DNA of 64,000 bases from Streptomyces sp. WAC 04229 (GTDB lineage: Bacteria; Actinomycetota; Actinomycetes; Streptomycetales; Streptomycetaceae). Of this stretch, positions 1 through 8,867 are shown piece by piece. Location of the stretch: contig NZ_QHJH01000021.1 in the NCBI RefSeq assembly GCF_003947455.1, positions 1 through 64,000 on the forward strand. The letters are read 5' to 3'. Made by a program: the position numbers and the translations under genes. Numbering within the stretch: position 1 is the stretch's first letter; each line of letters begins with the position of its first letter. The notes under the pieces are model-generated. The model worked only from the letters and a program-made list of their open reading frames with translations. It did not search any database and was not told the DNA's origin.

Positions 1-174
1 CCCGGCGACACCCCGCTCCCCGGCGACCGGCCCTCGCCGGAGCCCGTCACGACCCCGCCTGCGCCGGGCGGCCAAGCCGCCGACGCACTCCGGACACCGC
101 AAGCCGCACCGCTCGCGAGCCCGCCCGACCAGGGCACCCTCGTGCCCGGGGCGGGCACGGAGGTGTGGCCGTGA
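1..174 (+). CDS. C-terminal end of an unidentified protein (5' cut by window)
   Basis: Frame 1 is open from the first base to a TGA at 172-174 and has the G/C-rich third positions of a real Streptomyces gene. The visible 57 residues are a Pro/Ala/Gly-rich, probably disordered tail ending in EVWP, so the family cannot be told from them. The stop overlaps the GTG start of the next gene in a GTGA tetranucleotide, the usual sign of translational coupling. It therefore most likely belongs to the same operon as the ADP-ribosylglycohydrolase genes. Another member of that family or a sugar kinase is possible but unproven. Confidence 0.5.
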   Translation, partial: PGDTPLPGDRPSPEPVTTPPAPGGQAADALRTPQAAPLASPPDQGTLVPGAGTEVWP

Positions 175-1427
175 GCGGGGTCCGGCCCGGCGTGGAGACG
201 ACGGTGACCACCGCGTACGTCGAGGCGCCCGGGGAGTCGGCGCCCGCCGGGATGGGCCAGCGCCCCGGGCCCGAGACCGAGGTCCCCCGTGCGGTGCCGG
301 GCCGCGACCGGGTCGAGGGGCTGCTCCTCGGTCTGGCCGCCGGGGACGCGGCCGGCTGGCCCGCCGCCCGGCACCGGGCCGCCCGGATGCCGGAGTGGAC
401 GCGCCGCCTCACCCGCGAGCTGGACACCTTCGCCGAGCAGAACGCGACCACCACCCTCCCGGTCCCCATCGCCCTGAACCAGCCCCCCGAGCCCCTGCGC
501 CTCGGCCCCTCGGACGACGCCGAGTGGGCGGCGTTCGCGGCCGAGGCACTGCTGCGGGCCGGCGACGACAGCGTGCTCGGCGACCTGAGCCGGGACCGCC
601 GGATGCGCGCGGCGATCGACCTGACCTGGAACGCCGTCGCCAGCGAGGTGGCCGCGGCGACGGAACGCGCCCCGGAGGCCGAGTCGGCCGTACTGCCGCT
701 GCGCGCCCGCATCTCGGTACGGGCCGGGCTCGGCAACCTCGCCGCGGGCCTGCGCCCGCCCGCCACCGGCCACGACAACCCGCACTACTTCGACGACGCC
801 GCCTGCGTCCGGGCCTGCGTGCTCGCCGTCGCGCACCCGGGCGACCCGCGCCTCGCGGCGGACCTCGCCGAGTTCGACGCCCGCTACACCCAGGACGGCG
901 ACGGCGTGCACGGCGCGCGGGCGATGGCGGCGGCGCTGGCCGGCGCCCTCACCGGCGCCGACGTGGACACCTGTGTGGCGGCCGCCCTCGCCGAACTGCC
1001 CGAGGGGACGGAGATCGGCCGCAACGCCCGCCAGGCACTGGCCCTGGCGGCGGACGCCGAGAGCACCTTCGCCCTCGTCCCGCTCCTCGAGCACCAGATC
1101 GTCGACCACGTCTACAGCTACGGCATCGCCGCCGCCGAGACCGTCCCGGTCGCCCTCGCCCTGGCCACCGCCGCCCGGGGCGTCCTCGCGGAGGCGGTCC
1201 CGGCGGCGGCCTGTCTGTCCAGGGTCGCGGACTCCGCCCCCGCGCTGGCGGGCGCCCTCACCGGCGCGCTGGGCGGCGGCACCTCGGTGCCCGCGTCCTG
1301 GCGGGACACCTGCCGCACCCTCCCCGGCTGCGTACTGCCCAGGCTCACCGGCACCGACCTCGTCGAACTCGCCGGACTCCTGCACGCCACGCAGCCGACC
1401 CGACCCGAAGGAGGACGCACGACATGA
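171..1427 (+). CDS. ADP-ribosylglycohydrolase-family protein with degenerate active site
   Basis: 418 aa. The fold is recognised from an N-terminal LLLGLAAGDAAG helix, an SDDAE segment at residues 114-118 and a C-terminal DSAPALAGALTGAL helix. In active family members the metal sites are a TDDT motif and a D-x-D-S motif. Here they read S-D-D-A (114-117) and V-A-D-S (352-355), so key Asp/Thr ligands are missing and hydrolase activity is doubtful. I chose GTG 171 over GTG 165: an AGG-type site at 159-163 lies 7 nt before 171 but only 1 nt before 165, and 171 gives a GTGA overlap with the upstream stop. The gene ends in an ATGA overlap with the next family member. It may be a non-catalytic partner or a binder of ADP-ribosyl or nucleoside ligands (inference). 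Confidence 0.8.
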   Translation: MSGVRPGVETTVTTAYVEAPGESAPAGMGQRPGPETEVPRAVPGRDRVEGLLLGLAAGDAAGWPAARHRAARMPEWTRRLTRELDTFAEQNATTTLPVPIALNQPPEPLRLGPSDDAEWAAFAAEALLRAGDDSVLGDLSRDRRMRAAIDLTWNAVASEVAAATERAPEAESAVLPLRARISVRAGLGNLAAGLRPPATGHDNPHYFDDAACVRACVLAVAHPGDPRLAADLAEFDARYTQDGDGVHGARAMAAALAGALTGADVDTCVAAALAELPEGTEIGRNARQALALAADAESTFALVPLLEHQIVDHVYSYGIAAAETVPVALALATAARGVLAEAVPAAACLSRVADSAPALAGALTGALGGGTSVPASWRDTCRTLPGCVLPRLTGTDLVELAGLLHATQPTRPEGGRTT

Positions 1428-2587
1428 CAGCCCGCACCCCGCGGCCCGGCCCGGCGACCCTGGAGGAGCGCGTCACCGGCGCCCTCGTCGGCGCGGCCGT
1501 CGGCGACGCGCTCGGCGGCCCGGTCGAGGGCTACTCCCCCGAGCAGATCCTCGAACGCCACGGCGGCCGGATCCACGGCGTCGTCGGCCCCTGGAACGGC
1601 GACGCCTGGCGCACCGCCCGGCCCCTCGCGCCGTACCACAAAGGCGACGGCCACGTCACCGACGACACCCTGATGACCCACGCGCTGGTCCGCGTGTACG
1701 GCACGGTCCGCGACCACCTCGACGCGTACGCGGTCGCCGAGCACCTGGTCCCGGACCTGATGACGCACCCCCGCTGGATCCCGGAGCTGGAGACCGAGGC
1801 GCTCCCGCTCCAGCGGATCTTCCTCGCGGAGAAGTGGCTGGTGGCGCGGATCCACTACGGCCACGTGGACCCGCGCGAGGCGGGCACCGGCAACATCGTC
1901 AACTGCGGTGCCGCGATGTACATGGCGCCGGTCGGCCTGGTCAACGCCGCCCACCCGGCGGGGGCGTACGCCGAGGCCCTGGACGTCGCGGGCGCGCACC
2001 AGTCGTCGTACGGCAGGGAGGCGGCCGGTGTCTTCGCGGCGGCGGTGGCCGCGGCCTGCGCGCCGGGCGCGACGCCGGACTCCGTGGTGGCCGCCTGTCT
2101 GTCCCTGGCCAAGGACGGCACGCGGGCCGCGATCGAGGCGGTCTGCGACGTGGCCGCGCGGTACTCGGACTTCGAGTCGGCGCTGGCCCCGCTGCGGGAG
2201 GCGGTCACCCCGTACGACACGGTGGGCTCCGACTACCGCGCGCCCTCGCTGGGCGCCCGCCGCCCGTCCCGGCTGCACGCGATCGAGGAACTGCCCGTCG
2301 CCCTCGGCATGCTCCTCGTCTCCGGCGGCGACTGCCGGCACGCGGTGCTCGGCGCGGTCAACTACGGCCGCGACTGCGACTCCATCGCCACGATGGCGGG
2401 CGCGCTGGCCGGGGCGCTGGGCTCACCGGTCCCCGAGGAGTGGGCCAAGCGGGTCGCGGAGGCCAGTCGGCTCGACCTGTGGGAACCGGCCGCGACGCTG
2501 AGCGCGGTCGCCCGGGAGGTCTTCGAGCGGGACCTGGCGCGGCGCCGCGAGCACGAGCGGGCGTTCGGCGCGATCGGGGGTCCGTGA
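1424..2587 (+). CDS. ADP-ribosylglycohydrolase family protein
   Basis: 387 aa, full length for the DraG/ARH family, which hydrolyses N- or O-glycosidic bonds to ADP-ribose or related ribosides with a binuclear metal centre. All signature motifs are intact: GDALGGP at 27-33, TDDT at 79-82, and DCDS at 317-320 followed by IATMAGALAGAL. It should be the catalytically competent member of the three tandem paralogues. The ATG lies in an ATGA overlap with the previous stop and is preceded by GAAGGAGG about 9 nt upstream, a strong ribosome site. The natural substrate is unknown. The neighbouring CoA-transferase and lyase suggest small-molecule catabolism rather than protein de-ADP-ribosylation (inference). 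Confidence 0.9.
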   Translation: MTARTPRPGPATLEERVTGALVGAAVGDALGGPVEGYSPEQILERHGGRIHGVVGPWNGDAWRTARPLAPYHKGDGHVTDDTLMTHALVRVYGTVRDHLDAYAVAEHLVPDLMTHPRWIPELETEALPLQRIFLAEKWLVARIHYGHVDPREAGTGNIVNCGAAMYMAPVGLVNAAHPAGAYAEALDVAGAHQSSYGREAAGVFAAAVAAACAPGATPDSVVAACLSLAKDGTRAAIEAVCDVAARYSDFESALAPLREAVTPYDTVGSDYRAPSLGARRPSRLHAIEELPVALGMLLVSGGDCRHAVLGAVNYGRDCDSIATMAGALAGALGSPVPEEWAKRVAEASRLDLWEPAATLSAVAREVFERDLARRREHERAFGAIGGP

Positions 2588-3969
2588 TGCTCCGGCTGAC
2601 CTGGGTGCAGCCCGAGGACCTGATCGGCCACGAGCTGCGCCAGGCGGCCCTGGAGGGCCGCGACGCGTCGGCGGTCGCCGCCCGCTGGGAGGCGGCGGGC
2701 GGCGACCCGGCCCCCGACCGCGCGGGCGCGTCGCCCCGGCCCGCCTCCCGCCGACTCCGGCTCCTGGCCGAGGAACTGCTGGACGACCTGGCCGGGCTGG
2801 CGAACCCGACCGCCGCCGCGGAACCGACCGACCTCGACCGGATCCGGGCCCTGTGCCCCGACTGGCCGGCACCGGCCGCCCCGCCGGCCTCGTCCTTGTC
2901 CCCGGCCCGGCTGGAGGCCGCCTGGCTGGGCCGGGCGGCGGGCTGCCTGCTCGGCAAACCCGTCGAGAAGCTCCCGCTGACCGGCATCCGCCGCATCGGC
3001 CGCGCCACCGGAAACTGGCCCCCGACCGGCTACTTCACCGCCCGGGGCCTCCCCGCGGACCTCGCGTCCGCCCACCCCTGGAACCGCCGCTCCGCCGCCA
3101 CCTCCCTCGCCGAGAACATCGACGGGATGCCCGAGGACGACGACCTCAACTACCCCCTCCTCAACCTCCTGCTCCTCCAGCGTCACGGCAGGAACTTCAG
3201 CACCGCCGACGTGGCCCGCGTGTGGCTCGACGAGCTCCCCGCCGGCCGCACCTTCACCGCCGAGCGCGTCGCCTACCGCAACCTGCTCTCCGGCCTGGAA
3301 CCCCCCGCCACCGCCCACCACCGCAACCCCTTCCGCGAGTGGATCGGCGCCCTGATCCGCGCCGACGTGCACGGCTGGACCAACCCCGGCGACCCGGCCG
3401 CCGCGGCCGACCAGGCCCACCGCGACGCCGCCCTGACCCACACCGCGAGCGGCGTCCACGCGGCCATGTTCGCCGCGGCCGTCATCGCCACCGCCGCCAC
3501 CGGCACCCACGACGTGCACACCTGCCTGCGCACCGGCCTCGCGGTCGTCCCGCCCGGCTCCCGCCTGTCCGCGGCCGTGCGCCACGCCGTCCGCCTCGCC
3601 CAGGCGCACGCCGACTTCGACACGGTCGTGGACGAGCTGCACGCCCGCCACTCCCCCACCCACCACTGGGTGCACGCCGTGCCCAACACCGCCCTGATCG
3701 CCGCCGCCCTCACCCACGCGGACGGCGACTTCACCGGCTCGGTCTCCCGCGCGGTCTCCGGGGGCTGGGACACCGACTCCAACGGCGCCACCGTCGGCGG
3801 CGTCGCCGGACTCCTCGCCGGCTCCCCCGCCGCCCTGCCCGAGCACTGGACGGGCCCGCTGAAGAACCGCCTGGCCACGTCGGTCGGCGACTTCGACGGC
3901 ACCGGCTTCGACACCCTCGCCCACCTCACCCACCGGGAGGCCACCCGCCCATGTCCCAGCCCGCCGTGA
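2587..3969 (+). CDS. ADP-ribosylglycohydrolase family protein, N-terminally extended
   Basis: 460 aa. Roughly the first 105 residues are an extra domain, rich in charged residues and proline, before the family core starts with LGRAAGCLLGKPVE (about 114-127). The acidic metal motif reads E-D-D-D (183-186) instead of TDDT. The second motif, GGWDTDSNGATVGG, is canonical with D395-T-D397-S398, so catalysis is plausible. The start ATG shares one base with the TGA of the upstream gene; a GTG one codon earlier is also possible. The 3' end overlaps the CoA-transferase start by 19 nt. This is the third tandem member, diverged enough from its neighbours to suggest different ligands. Confidence 0.85.
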   Translation: MLRLTWVQPEDLIGHELRQAALEGRDASAVAARWEAAGGDPAPDRAGASPRPASRRLRLLAEELLDDLAGLANPTAAAEPTDLDRIRALCPDWPAPAAPPASSLSPARLEAAWLGRAAGCLLGKPVEKLPLTGIRRIGRATGNWPPTGYFTARGLPADLASAHPWNRRSAATSLAENIDGMPEDDDLNYPLLNLLLLQRHGRNFSTADVARVWLDELPAGRTFTAERVAYRNLLSGLEPPATAHHRNPFREWIGALIRADVHGWTNPGDPAAAADQAHRDAALTHTASGVHAAMFAAAVIATAATGTHDVHTCLRTGLAVVPPGSRLSAAVRHAVRLAQAHADFDTVVDELHARHSPTHHWVHAVPNTALIAAALTHADGDFTGSVSRAVSGGWDTDSNGATVGGVAGLLAGSPAALPEHWTGPLKNRLATSVGDFDGTGFDTLAHLTHREATRPCPSPP

Positions 3970-5183
3970 ACGCCGTCCCCGGCTCCGTCACCACCGCCTC
4001 CGCCCCGCTCACCGGTCTGCGGGTGCTCGACCTCGCCACCCTCTTCGCGGGACCGCTCGCCGCCACCATGCTCGGCGACTTCGGCGCCGAGGTGGTCAAG
4101 GTCGAACACCCCTCCCGGCCCGACCCGTCCCGGGGCCACGGCCCGTCCAAGGACGGCATCGGCCTGTGGTGGAAGATCCTGGGCCGCAACAAGCGCACGA
4201 TCACCCTGGACCTGTCGAAGCCCGCCGGGCGCACCACCCTGCTGCGCCTCGTCTCGACCGCGGACGTCGTCATCGAGAACTTCCGTCCCGGCACGCTGGA
4301 GAAGTGGGACCTGGGCTGGGACGAGCTGTCCGCCGTCAACCCCCGCCTGGTCCTCACCCGGGTCACCGGCTTCGGCCAGTTCGGCCCGTACGCCCGCCGC
4401 CCCGGCTTCGGCACCCTCGCCGAGGCCATGAGCGGCTTCGCCGCGATGACCGGCGAACCGGACGCCCCGCCGACGCTGCCCCCGTTCGGGCTCGCCGACT
4501 CGATCGCCGCGCTGGCGACGTCGTACGCCGTGATGACGGCGCTGGCCGCGCGCGAACGCACCGGCGAGGGGCAGGTCGTCGACATGGCGATCATCGAGCC
4601 GATCCTCACCGTCCTGGGCCCGCAGCCCACCTGGTACGACCAGCTCGGCCACGTCCAGCCGCGCACCGGCAACCGCTCGCAGAACAACGCCCCGCGCAAC
4701 ACCTACCGCACCGCCGACGGCACCTGGGTCGCCGTGTCCACCTCGGCCCAGTCGGTCGCCGAGCGGGTGATGCGCCTGGTGGGCCGTCCGGAGCTGATCG
4801 ACGAGCCCTGGTTCGCGTCCGGTGCCGACCGGGCCCGCCACGCCGACGTCCTGGACGCGGCGGTCGGCGACTGGATCGCCCGGCACAGCCGTGCCGACGT
4901 GCTCGCCGCCTTCGAGAAGGCCGAAGCGGCCGTGGCCCCGATCCAGGACGTGCGGGACGTGATGACCGACCCGCAGTACCAGGCGCTCGACACCGTCACC
5001 ACCGTCGACGATCCCGAGCTGGGCCCGCTGCGCATGCAGAACGTCCTCTTCCGGCTCTCCGCGACCCCGGGCGCCATCCGCTGGGCGGGCCGTCCGCACG
5101 GCGCGGACACGGAGGAGGTGCTGACCGAGCTGGGGCTGACCCCGGCGGACGTGAAAGAGCTGCGTGAGGAGGGCGTCGTATGA
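3951..5183 (+). CDS. CaiB/BaiF family (class III) CoA-transferase
   Basis: 410 aa, typical length for family III CoA-transferases, which move CoA between acyl donors and carboxylic acids through an aspartyl-CoA thioester. The N-terminus shows LRVLDLATLFAGPLAATMLGDFGA, followed by EVVKVEHP and ENFRPGTLEKWDLG, all family hallmarks. The likely catalytic residue is D183 in FGLADSIAAL, by alignment in my head with the Asp of formyl-CoA transferase. CGGGAGG at 3934-3940 precedes the ATG by 10 nt. The gene is followed, with an ATGA overlap, by a CitE-like lyase. This pairing resembles malate or citramalate activation followed by thioester cleavage, so a hydroxy-dicarboxylate substrate is a reasonable guess. 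Confidence 0.92.
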   Translation: MSQPAVNAVPGSVTTASAPLTGLRVLDLATLFAGPLAATMLGDFGAEVVKVEHPSRPDPSRGHGPSKDGIGLWWKILGRNKRTITLDLSKPAGRTTLLRLVSTADVVIENFRPGTLEKWDLGWDELSAVNPRLVLTRVTGFGQFGPYARRPGFGTLAEAMSGFAAMTGEPDAPPTLPPFGLADSIAALATSYAVMTALAARERTGEGQVVDMAIIEPILTVLGPQPTWYDQLGHVQPRTGNRSQNNAPRNTYRTADGTWVAVSTSAQSVAERVMRLVGRPELIDEPWFASGADRARHADVLDAAVGDWIARHSRADVLAAFEKAEAAVAPIQDVRDVMTDPQYQALDTVTTVDDPELGPLRMQNVLFRLSATPGAIRWAGRPHGADTEEVLTELGLTPADVKELREEGVV

Positions 5184-6004
5184 CCGCACCCCCGCTGACC
5201 TGGCTGTACGCGCCCGGGGACCGGCCCCGGGTGGTCGCCAAGGCGCTGGCCGCCGGGGCCGACGTCGTGGTGGTCGACCTGGAGGACGCGGTCGCCCCGG
5301 ACCGCAAGGCGTACGCCCGCGAGGCCACCGCGGAACTGCTCACCGAGCCGCAGCCGGTGCCGGTGCACGTCCGCGTCAACGCCCTGGACGGCCCGCTGGC
5401 CGCCGCGGACCTGCGGGCGCTGGCCGCGCTGCCGGGGCTGTCCGGCCTGCGGCTGCCCAAGGTGACGTCCCCCGAGCAGATCACCGGCGTGGCGGCGGCC
5501 ACCGGCGGGCCGCCCCTGTACGCGCTGCTGGAGACCGCCCTGGGAGTGGAGCGGGCGTACCCGATCGCCGCGGCCCATCCGGCGCTGCGCGGCATCGCCC
5601 TCGGGGAGGCGGACCTCCGGGCCGACCTGGGCGTGCACGGGGACACCGGCCTCGACTGGTCGCGCTCCCGGGTGGTGGTGGCCGCGCGGGCGGCCGGCCT
5701 GGCGCCGCCGTCGCAGACGGTGCATCCGGACACCCGGGACCTGGAGGGCCTGGCGGCGTCCTGCGCGCACGGCCGCGCCCTGGGTTTCCTCGGCCGCGCC
5801 GCGATCCACCCCCGCCAGCTGCCGATCATCGAGCGGGCGTACCTGCCGACCGAGCGGGAGCTGGAGGAAGCGGAGACCGTCGTCAAGGCGGCCAGCGTCC
5901 AGCCGGGCGCGCAGGCACTGCCGGACGGCCGGTTCGTCGACGCGGCGGTGGTGGCGACGGCCCGGCGCACCCTGTCGCTGGCCCGGCGGCCCGTCCTGTC
6001 CTGA
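5180..6004 (+). CDS. HpcH/HpaI aldolase / CitE-like acyl-CoA lyase
   Basis: 274 aa TIM-barrel lyase of the citrate lyase beta / malyl-CoA lyase superfamily. Visible motifs are VVDLEDAV near residue 36, HVRVNALDG with the substrate Arg, LLETALGV with a metal-ligand Glu, GEADLRADLG with metal-binding acids, and AIHPRQ close to the end. Such enzymes cleave (S)-malyl-, citramalyl- or citryl-CoA into acetyl-CoA plus an oxo acid. The start is fixed by the ATGA overlap with the CoA-transferase. It is the last gene of the operon; a 14-bp hairpin follows within 10 nt of the stop. Confidence 0.9.
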   Translation: MTAPPLTWLYAPGDRPRVVAKALAAGADVVVVDLEDAVAPDRKAYAREATAELLTEPQPVPVHVRVNALDGPLAAADLRALAALPGLSGLRLPKVTSPEQITGVAAATGGPPLYALLETALGVERAYPIAAAHPALRGIALGEADLRADLGVHGDTGLDWSRSRVVVAARAAGLAPPSQTVHPDTRDLEGLAASCAHGRALGFLGRAAIHPRQLPIIERAYLPTERELEEAETVVKAASVQPGAQALPDGRFVDAAVVATARRTLSLARRPVLS

Positions 6005-6010
6005 CACGCG

Positions 6011-6045
6011 CCGAGGGCGCCCGGTGAAGATCCGGGCGCCCTCGG
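6011..6045. terminator. Bidirectional hairpin terminator between citE-like gene and lgt
   Basis: A perfect 14-bp stem (ccgagggcgcccgg, 6011-6024, with its complement at 6032-6045) and a 7-nt loop lie between two convergent genes. There is no T-tract, as is usual for Streptomyces terminators. Confidence 0.85.
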
Positions 6046-6065
6046 TGACGTCGTACGGCGGGCCG

Positions 6066-7082
6066 TCAGCCCTTCTTGGCGGAGTCGGCGCCGTCCTTCA
6101 CGTCCCGCGCGTCGTCCGCGTCGCCGGCCGCCTCGTCCGGAGTCCCGGCGTCGTCCTCCGTGGCACCGGACCCGGCGTCCTCGTCGGTGGTGTCCGCGTC
6201 CGCCTTCGCGTCGTCCCCGGCGGAGCTTTCGGCCCCCTCGGCACCGTCGGCGCCGTCGGACGGCCCGGCACCCGGCTCGACCACGGCCTCCCGGCCCGGA
6301 CGCGACCGCGCCGAGAGCACCATGTAGACCACGGCGAGCACGAAGACGAGCAACGCGGTCCAGTTGTTGAGCCGCAGGCCGAGGATGTGGTGGGCGTCGT
6401 CGACGCGCATGTACTCGATCCAGAACCGGCCCGCGCAGTAGGCGGCGACGTACAGGGCGAACGCCCGGCCGTGGCCCAGCTTGAAGCGGCGGTCGGCCCA
6501 GATGACGAGGGCGGCGACACCGATGCACCACAGCGACTCGTACAGGAACGTCGGGTGGTAGGTGCCCGGGACCCGCCCGTCGGTCGTCGAGGTGATCTCC
6601 ACGGCCCACGGCAGGTCGGTCGCCTTGCCGTACAGCTCCTGGTTGAACCAGTTGCCCCAGCGGCCGATGGCCTGCGCGAGGGCGATGCCGGGGGCGACGG
6701 CGTCGGCGTACGCCGGCATCGGGATGCCCCGGCGGCGGGCGCCGATCCAGGCGCCCAGCGCGCCGAACGCGATCGCGCCCCAGATGCCGAGGCCGCCCTC
6801 CCAGATCTTGAAGGCGTCGACCCAGTCACGGCCCTCGCTGAAGTACAGCTGGTAGTCCGTGATCACGTGGTAGAGCCGGCCGCCGATCAGGCCGAAGGGC
6901 ACGGCCCAGACCGCGATGTCGGCCACCGTGCCCGGCCGCCCGCCCCGGGCGATCCAGCGGCGGTTGCCGAGCCAGACGGCAACGAAGACACCGATGATGA
7001 TGCAGAACGCGTAGCCGCGCAGCGGGATGGGACCGAGGTGCAGCACCCCGCGCGACGGGCTGGGAATGAAGGCAAGTTCCAT
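6066..7082 (-). CDS. lgt: Prolipoprotein diacylglyceryl transferase
   Basis: 338 aa polytopic membrane enzyme that transfers diacylglycerol from phosphatidylglycerol to the lipobox Cys of prolipoproteins, the first step of lipoprotein maturation. The Lgt signature GRWGNWFNQELYG is at 140-152, and YHPTFLYE at 175-182 is also characteristic. About seven hydrophobic segments span residues 20-260. Residues from about 268 to the end form a low-complexity tail of Asp, Ala, Glu and Gly with a final KKG, which the core enzyme does not need; such acidic tails occur in streptomycete Lgt proteins. The next enzyme of this pathway, LspA, is at 45766-46359. Confidence 0.96.
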   Translation of the reverse strand: MELAFIPSPSRGVLHLGPIPLRGYAFCIIIGVFVAVWLGNRRWIARGGRPGTVADIAVWAVPFGLIGGRLYHVITDYQLYFSEGRDWVDAFKIWEGGLGIWGAIAFGALGAWIGARRRGIPMPAYADAVAPGIALAQAIGRWGNWFNQELYGKATDLPWAVEITSTTDGRVPGTYHPTFLYESLWCIGVAALVIWADRRFKLGHGRAFALYVAAYCAGRFWIEYMRVDDAHHILGLRLNNWTALLVFVLAVVYMVLSARSRPGREAVVEPGAGPSDGADGAEGAESSAGDDAKADADTTDEDAGSGATEDDAGTPDEAAGDADDARDVKDGADSAKKG

Positions 7083-7191
7083 GGCAGGGTCGACGCTACC
7101 GTGTCGGACGGGAGGCGCGGCGGGCAGCCCGGCTACGGGTCCGTAACGAGCGCGCGCGTCACGGCGCCGCGCCTGCCCACCGCCGCCCGCC

Positions 7192-7965
7192 CTACTTGTT
7201 GGCGTCCTCCACCATCTGCTTCAGCTTGGCCGGGGTCATCGACTGGTCCTGGTAGATGTTCGTGCCGTCGAGGAGCACGGTCGGGGTGCCGCTGAAGCCG
7301 CCGTTCTGGAAGGCCTTGTTGGACTTCTCCACCCAGCTGTTGTGCCTGCCGTTCTTCACGCACTCCTGGAACGGGGTGGTGTCGAGGCCGTCGACCTTGC
7401 CCGCCAGGTCGATCAGCCGGCCCTCGTCGGCGAAGGCGTCGTCGCTCTCGGGCGGCTGGTTGGTGAACAGCACGTCGTGGTACGGGGCGAACTTCCCGGC
7501 GTCCTGGGCGCAGGCGGCGGCATTGGCGGCCTTGCGGGAGCCGGTACCGCCCATGTTGCCGTCGATGATGGTCGCCAGGTGATACTCGACCTTGAGCTGT
7601 CCGGACTCGGTCAGCTCGTGGATCGTGTCGCGGTACGCCAGCTCGAAGCCCTTGCAGGCCGGACAACGGAAGTCTTCCCAGACGGTGAGCGTCGACTTGG
7701 CGCCGTCCTCACCGACGGGGATCGCGAGGGCGTCCTTGCCCTGCGCGCCCGAGGGCGCCACGACCGGTCCGGCCGAGTCGCTGCCGTCGTCCTTGCCCGC
7801 GTTCGCCGCGACGACGCCGATCACCGCCGCGAGCCCCAGGACGCAGACCACGCTCGCGCCGACGATCAGCGCGCGGCGGCGCCTGTCCCTGGACCTGTGC
7901 TTCTCGCGCTCGGCCGCCAGCTTCTCCCGGGCGGTGCGCTTTCCCTGTCGGTTCTTCTCGCTCAC
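7192..7965 (-). CDS. Membrane-anchored DsbA-like thioredoxin-fold protein
   Basis: 257 aa. It has a basic cytoplasmic N-terminus (1-30), one transmembrane segment (about 31-54), a Gly/Ser/Asp linker and an extracytoplasmic DsbA-like domain with a C-P-A-C redox motif at 101-104, plus the cis-Pro region GTPTVLLDG. Two further cysteines (AAACAQ and ECVKNG) may form a structural disulfide. It probably acts as a disulfide oxidase or isomerase at the outer membrane face. I chose GTG 7965 because any longer start would read through the trp-operon terminator at 7981-8007. A paralogue without the extra cysteines lies at 38223-39023. Confidence 0.85.
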   Translation of the reverse strand: MSEKNRQGKRTAREKLAAEREKHRSRDRRRRALIVGASVVCVLGLAAVIGVVAANAGKDDGSDSAGPVVAPSGAQGKDALAIPVGEDGAKSTLTVWEDFRCPACKGFELAYRDTIHELTESGQLKVEYHLATIIDGNMGGTGSRKAANAAACAQDAGKFAPYHDVLFTNQPPESDDAFADEGRLIDLAGKVDGLDTTPFQECVKNGRHNSWVEKSNKAFQNGGFSGTPTVLLDGTNIYQDQSMTPAKLKQMVEDANK

Positions 7966-7980
7966 ACCCCGCAGAACGAA

Positions 7981-8007
7981 CCGGGGAGGCGCAGCGCGCC
8001 TCCCCGG
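7981..8007 (-). terminator. trp operon terminator
   Basis: A perfect 12-bp stem (ccggggaggcgc and its complement) with a 3-nt loop, starting 45 nt after the trpA stop and upstream of the DsbA-like gene start. It marks the 3' end of trpCMBA transcription. Confidence 0.8.
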
Positions 8008-8051
8008 TCGAAGGTCCACCCGTACGAGGGACCCTGGTCACGTGCCCGTCG

Positions 8052-8867
8052 TCACGCCTTTCCGCGTACGCCCTTCGCGAGGTCGGCGGCGAGGGCGCGG
8101 ACGCCTTCCAGGCCGGCCGCGTCGTCGGGGGCGTCCAGCATGCGCTTGACGAACGCCGAGCCGACGATCACGCCGTCGGCGAAGCCCGCCACCTCGGCGG
8201 CCTGTGCCGCGTTGGAGACGCCGAGTCCGACGCAGACCGGGATGTCGGTGGTGGCGCGGGTGCGCCGCACCAGGTCCTCGGCCTGCGCGCCGACCGACTC
8301 ACGGGTGCCGGTGACGCCCATGAGGGAGGCGGCGTAGACGAAGCCGCTGCCGGCCTCGGTGATCTCGGCGAGCCGCGTGTCCTTGCTGCTGGGCGCGACC
8401 ACGAAGACGGTGGCGAGCCCGTGCTTCTCCGCGTGCTCCCTCCACAGCGCCGACTCCTGGACCGGCAGGTCGGGCAGGATGCACCCGGCGCCCCCGGCCT
8501 CGGCCAGCTCGGCGGTGAACCGCTCGACGCCGTAGCGGTCGATGGGGTTCCAGTACGTCATGACGAGGATCGGCTTGCCGGTGGCGGCGTGGGCCTCCCG
8601 GACCGTGCGCATCACGTCGGCGATGCGGACACCGCCCTTGAGGGCGATGTCGTCGGCGGTCTGGATGACCGGGCCGTCGAGCACCGGGTCGCTGTGCGGC
8701 AGGCCCACCTCGACGACGTCGGCGCCGCCGTCGAGCGCGGCCTTGATCGCCTCGATGCCGCCGTCGACGGTCGGGAACCCGGCCGGGAGGTAGGCGATGA
8801 GGGCGGCGCGGCCCTCGGACCTGGCGCCCGCGAGGGTGTCGTTCAGCAGCTGTACGTTCCCGCTCAC
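8052..8867 (-). CDS. trpA: Tryptophan synthase alpha subunit
   Basis: 271 aa. The enzyme cleaves indole-3-glycerol phosphate to indole and glyceraldehyde-3-phosphate and channels indole to TrpB. The TIM-barrel signature [18 protein letters not shown] contains the catalytic Glu and Asp (E. coli E49 and D60). [10 protein letters not shown] is the phosphate-loop segment. The GTG start at 8867 shares a GTGA overlap with the trpB stop, so alpha and beta subunits are translationally coupled. It is the last gene of the trp operon. Confidence 0.97.
   Translation of the reverse strand: MSGNVQLLNDTLAGARSEGRAALIAYLPAGFPTVDGGIEAIKAALDGGADVVEVGLPHSDPVLDGPVIQTADDIALKGGVRIADVMRTVREAHAATGKPILVMTYWNPIDRYGVERFTAELAEAGGAGCILPDLPVQESALWREHAEKHGLATVFVVAPSSKDTRLAEITEAGSGFVYAASLMGVTGTRESVGAQAEDLVRRTRATTDIPVCVGLGVSNAAQAAEVAGFADGVIVGSAFVKRMLDAPDDAAGLEGVRALAADLAKGVRGKA

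Noticed and set aside
165..171. GTG at 165 as the first-gene start
   Set aside because: The ribosome site at 159-163 would be 1 nt from it. GTG 171 has correct 7-nt spacing and GTGA coupling.
7966..8019. N-terminal extension of the DsbA-like protein to 8019
   Set aside because: The extra codons cross the trp terminator hairpin and add no recognisable signal sequence.
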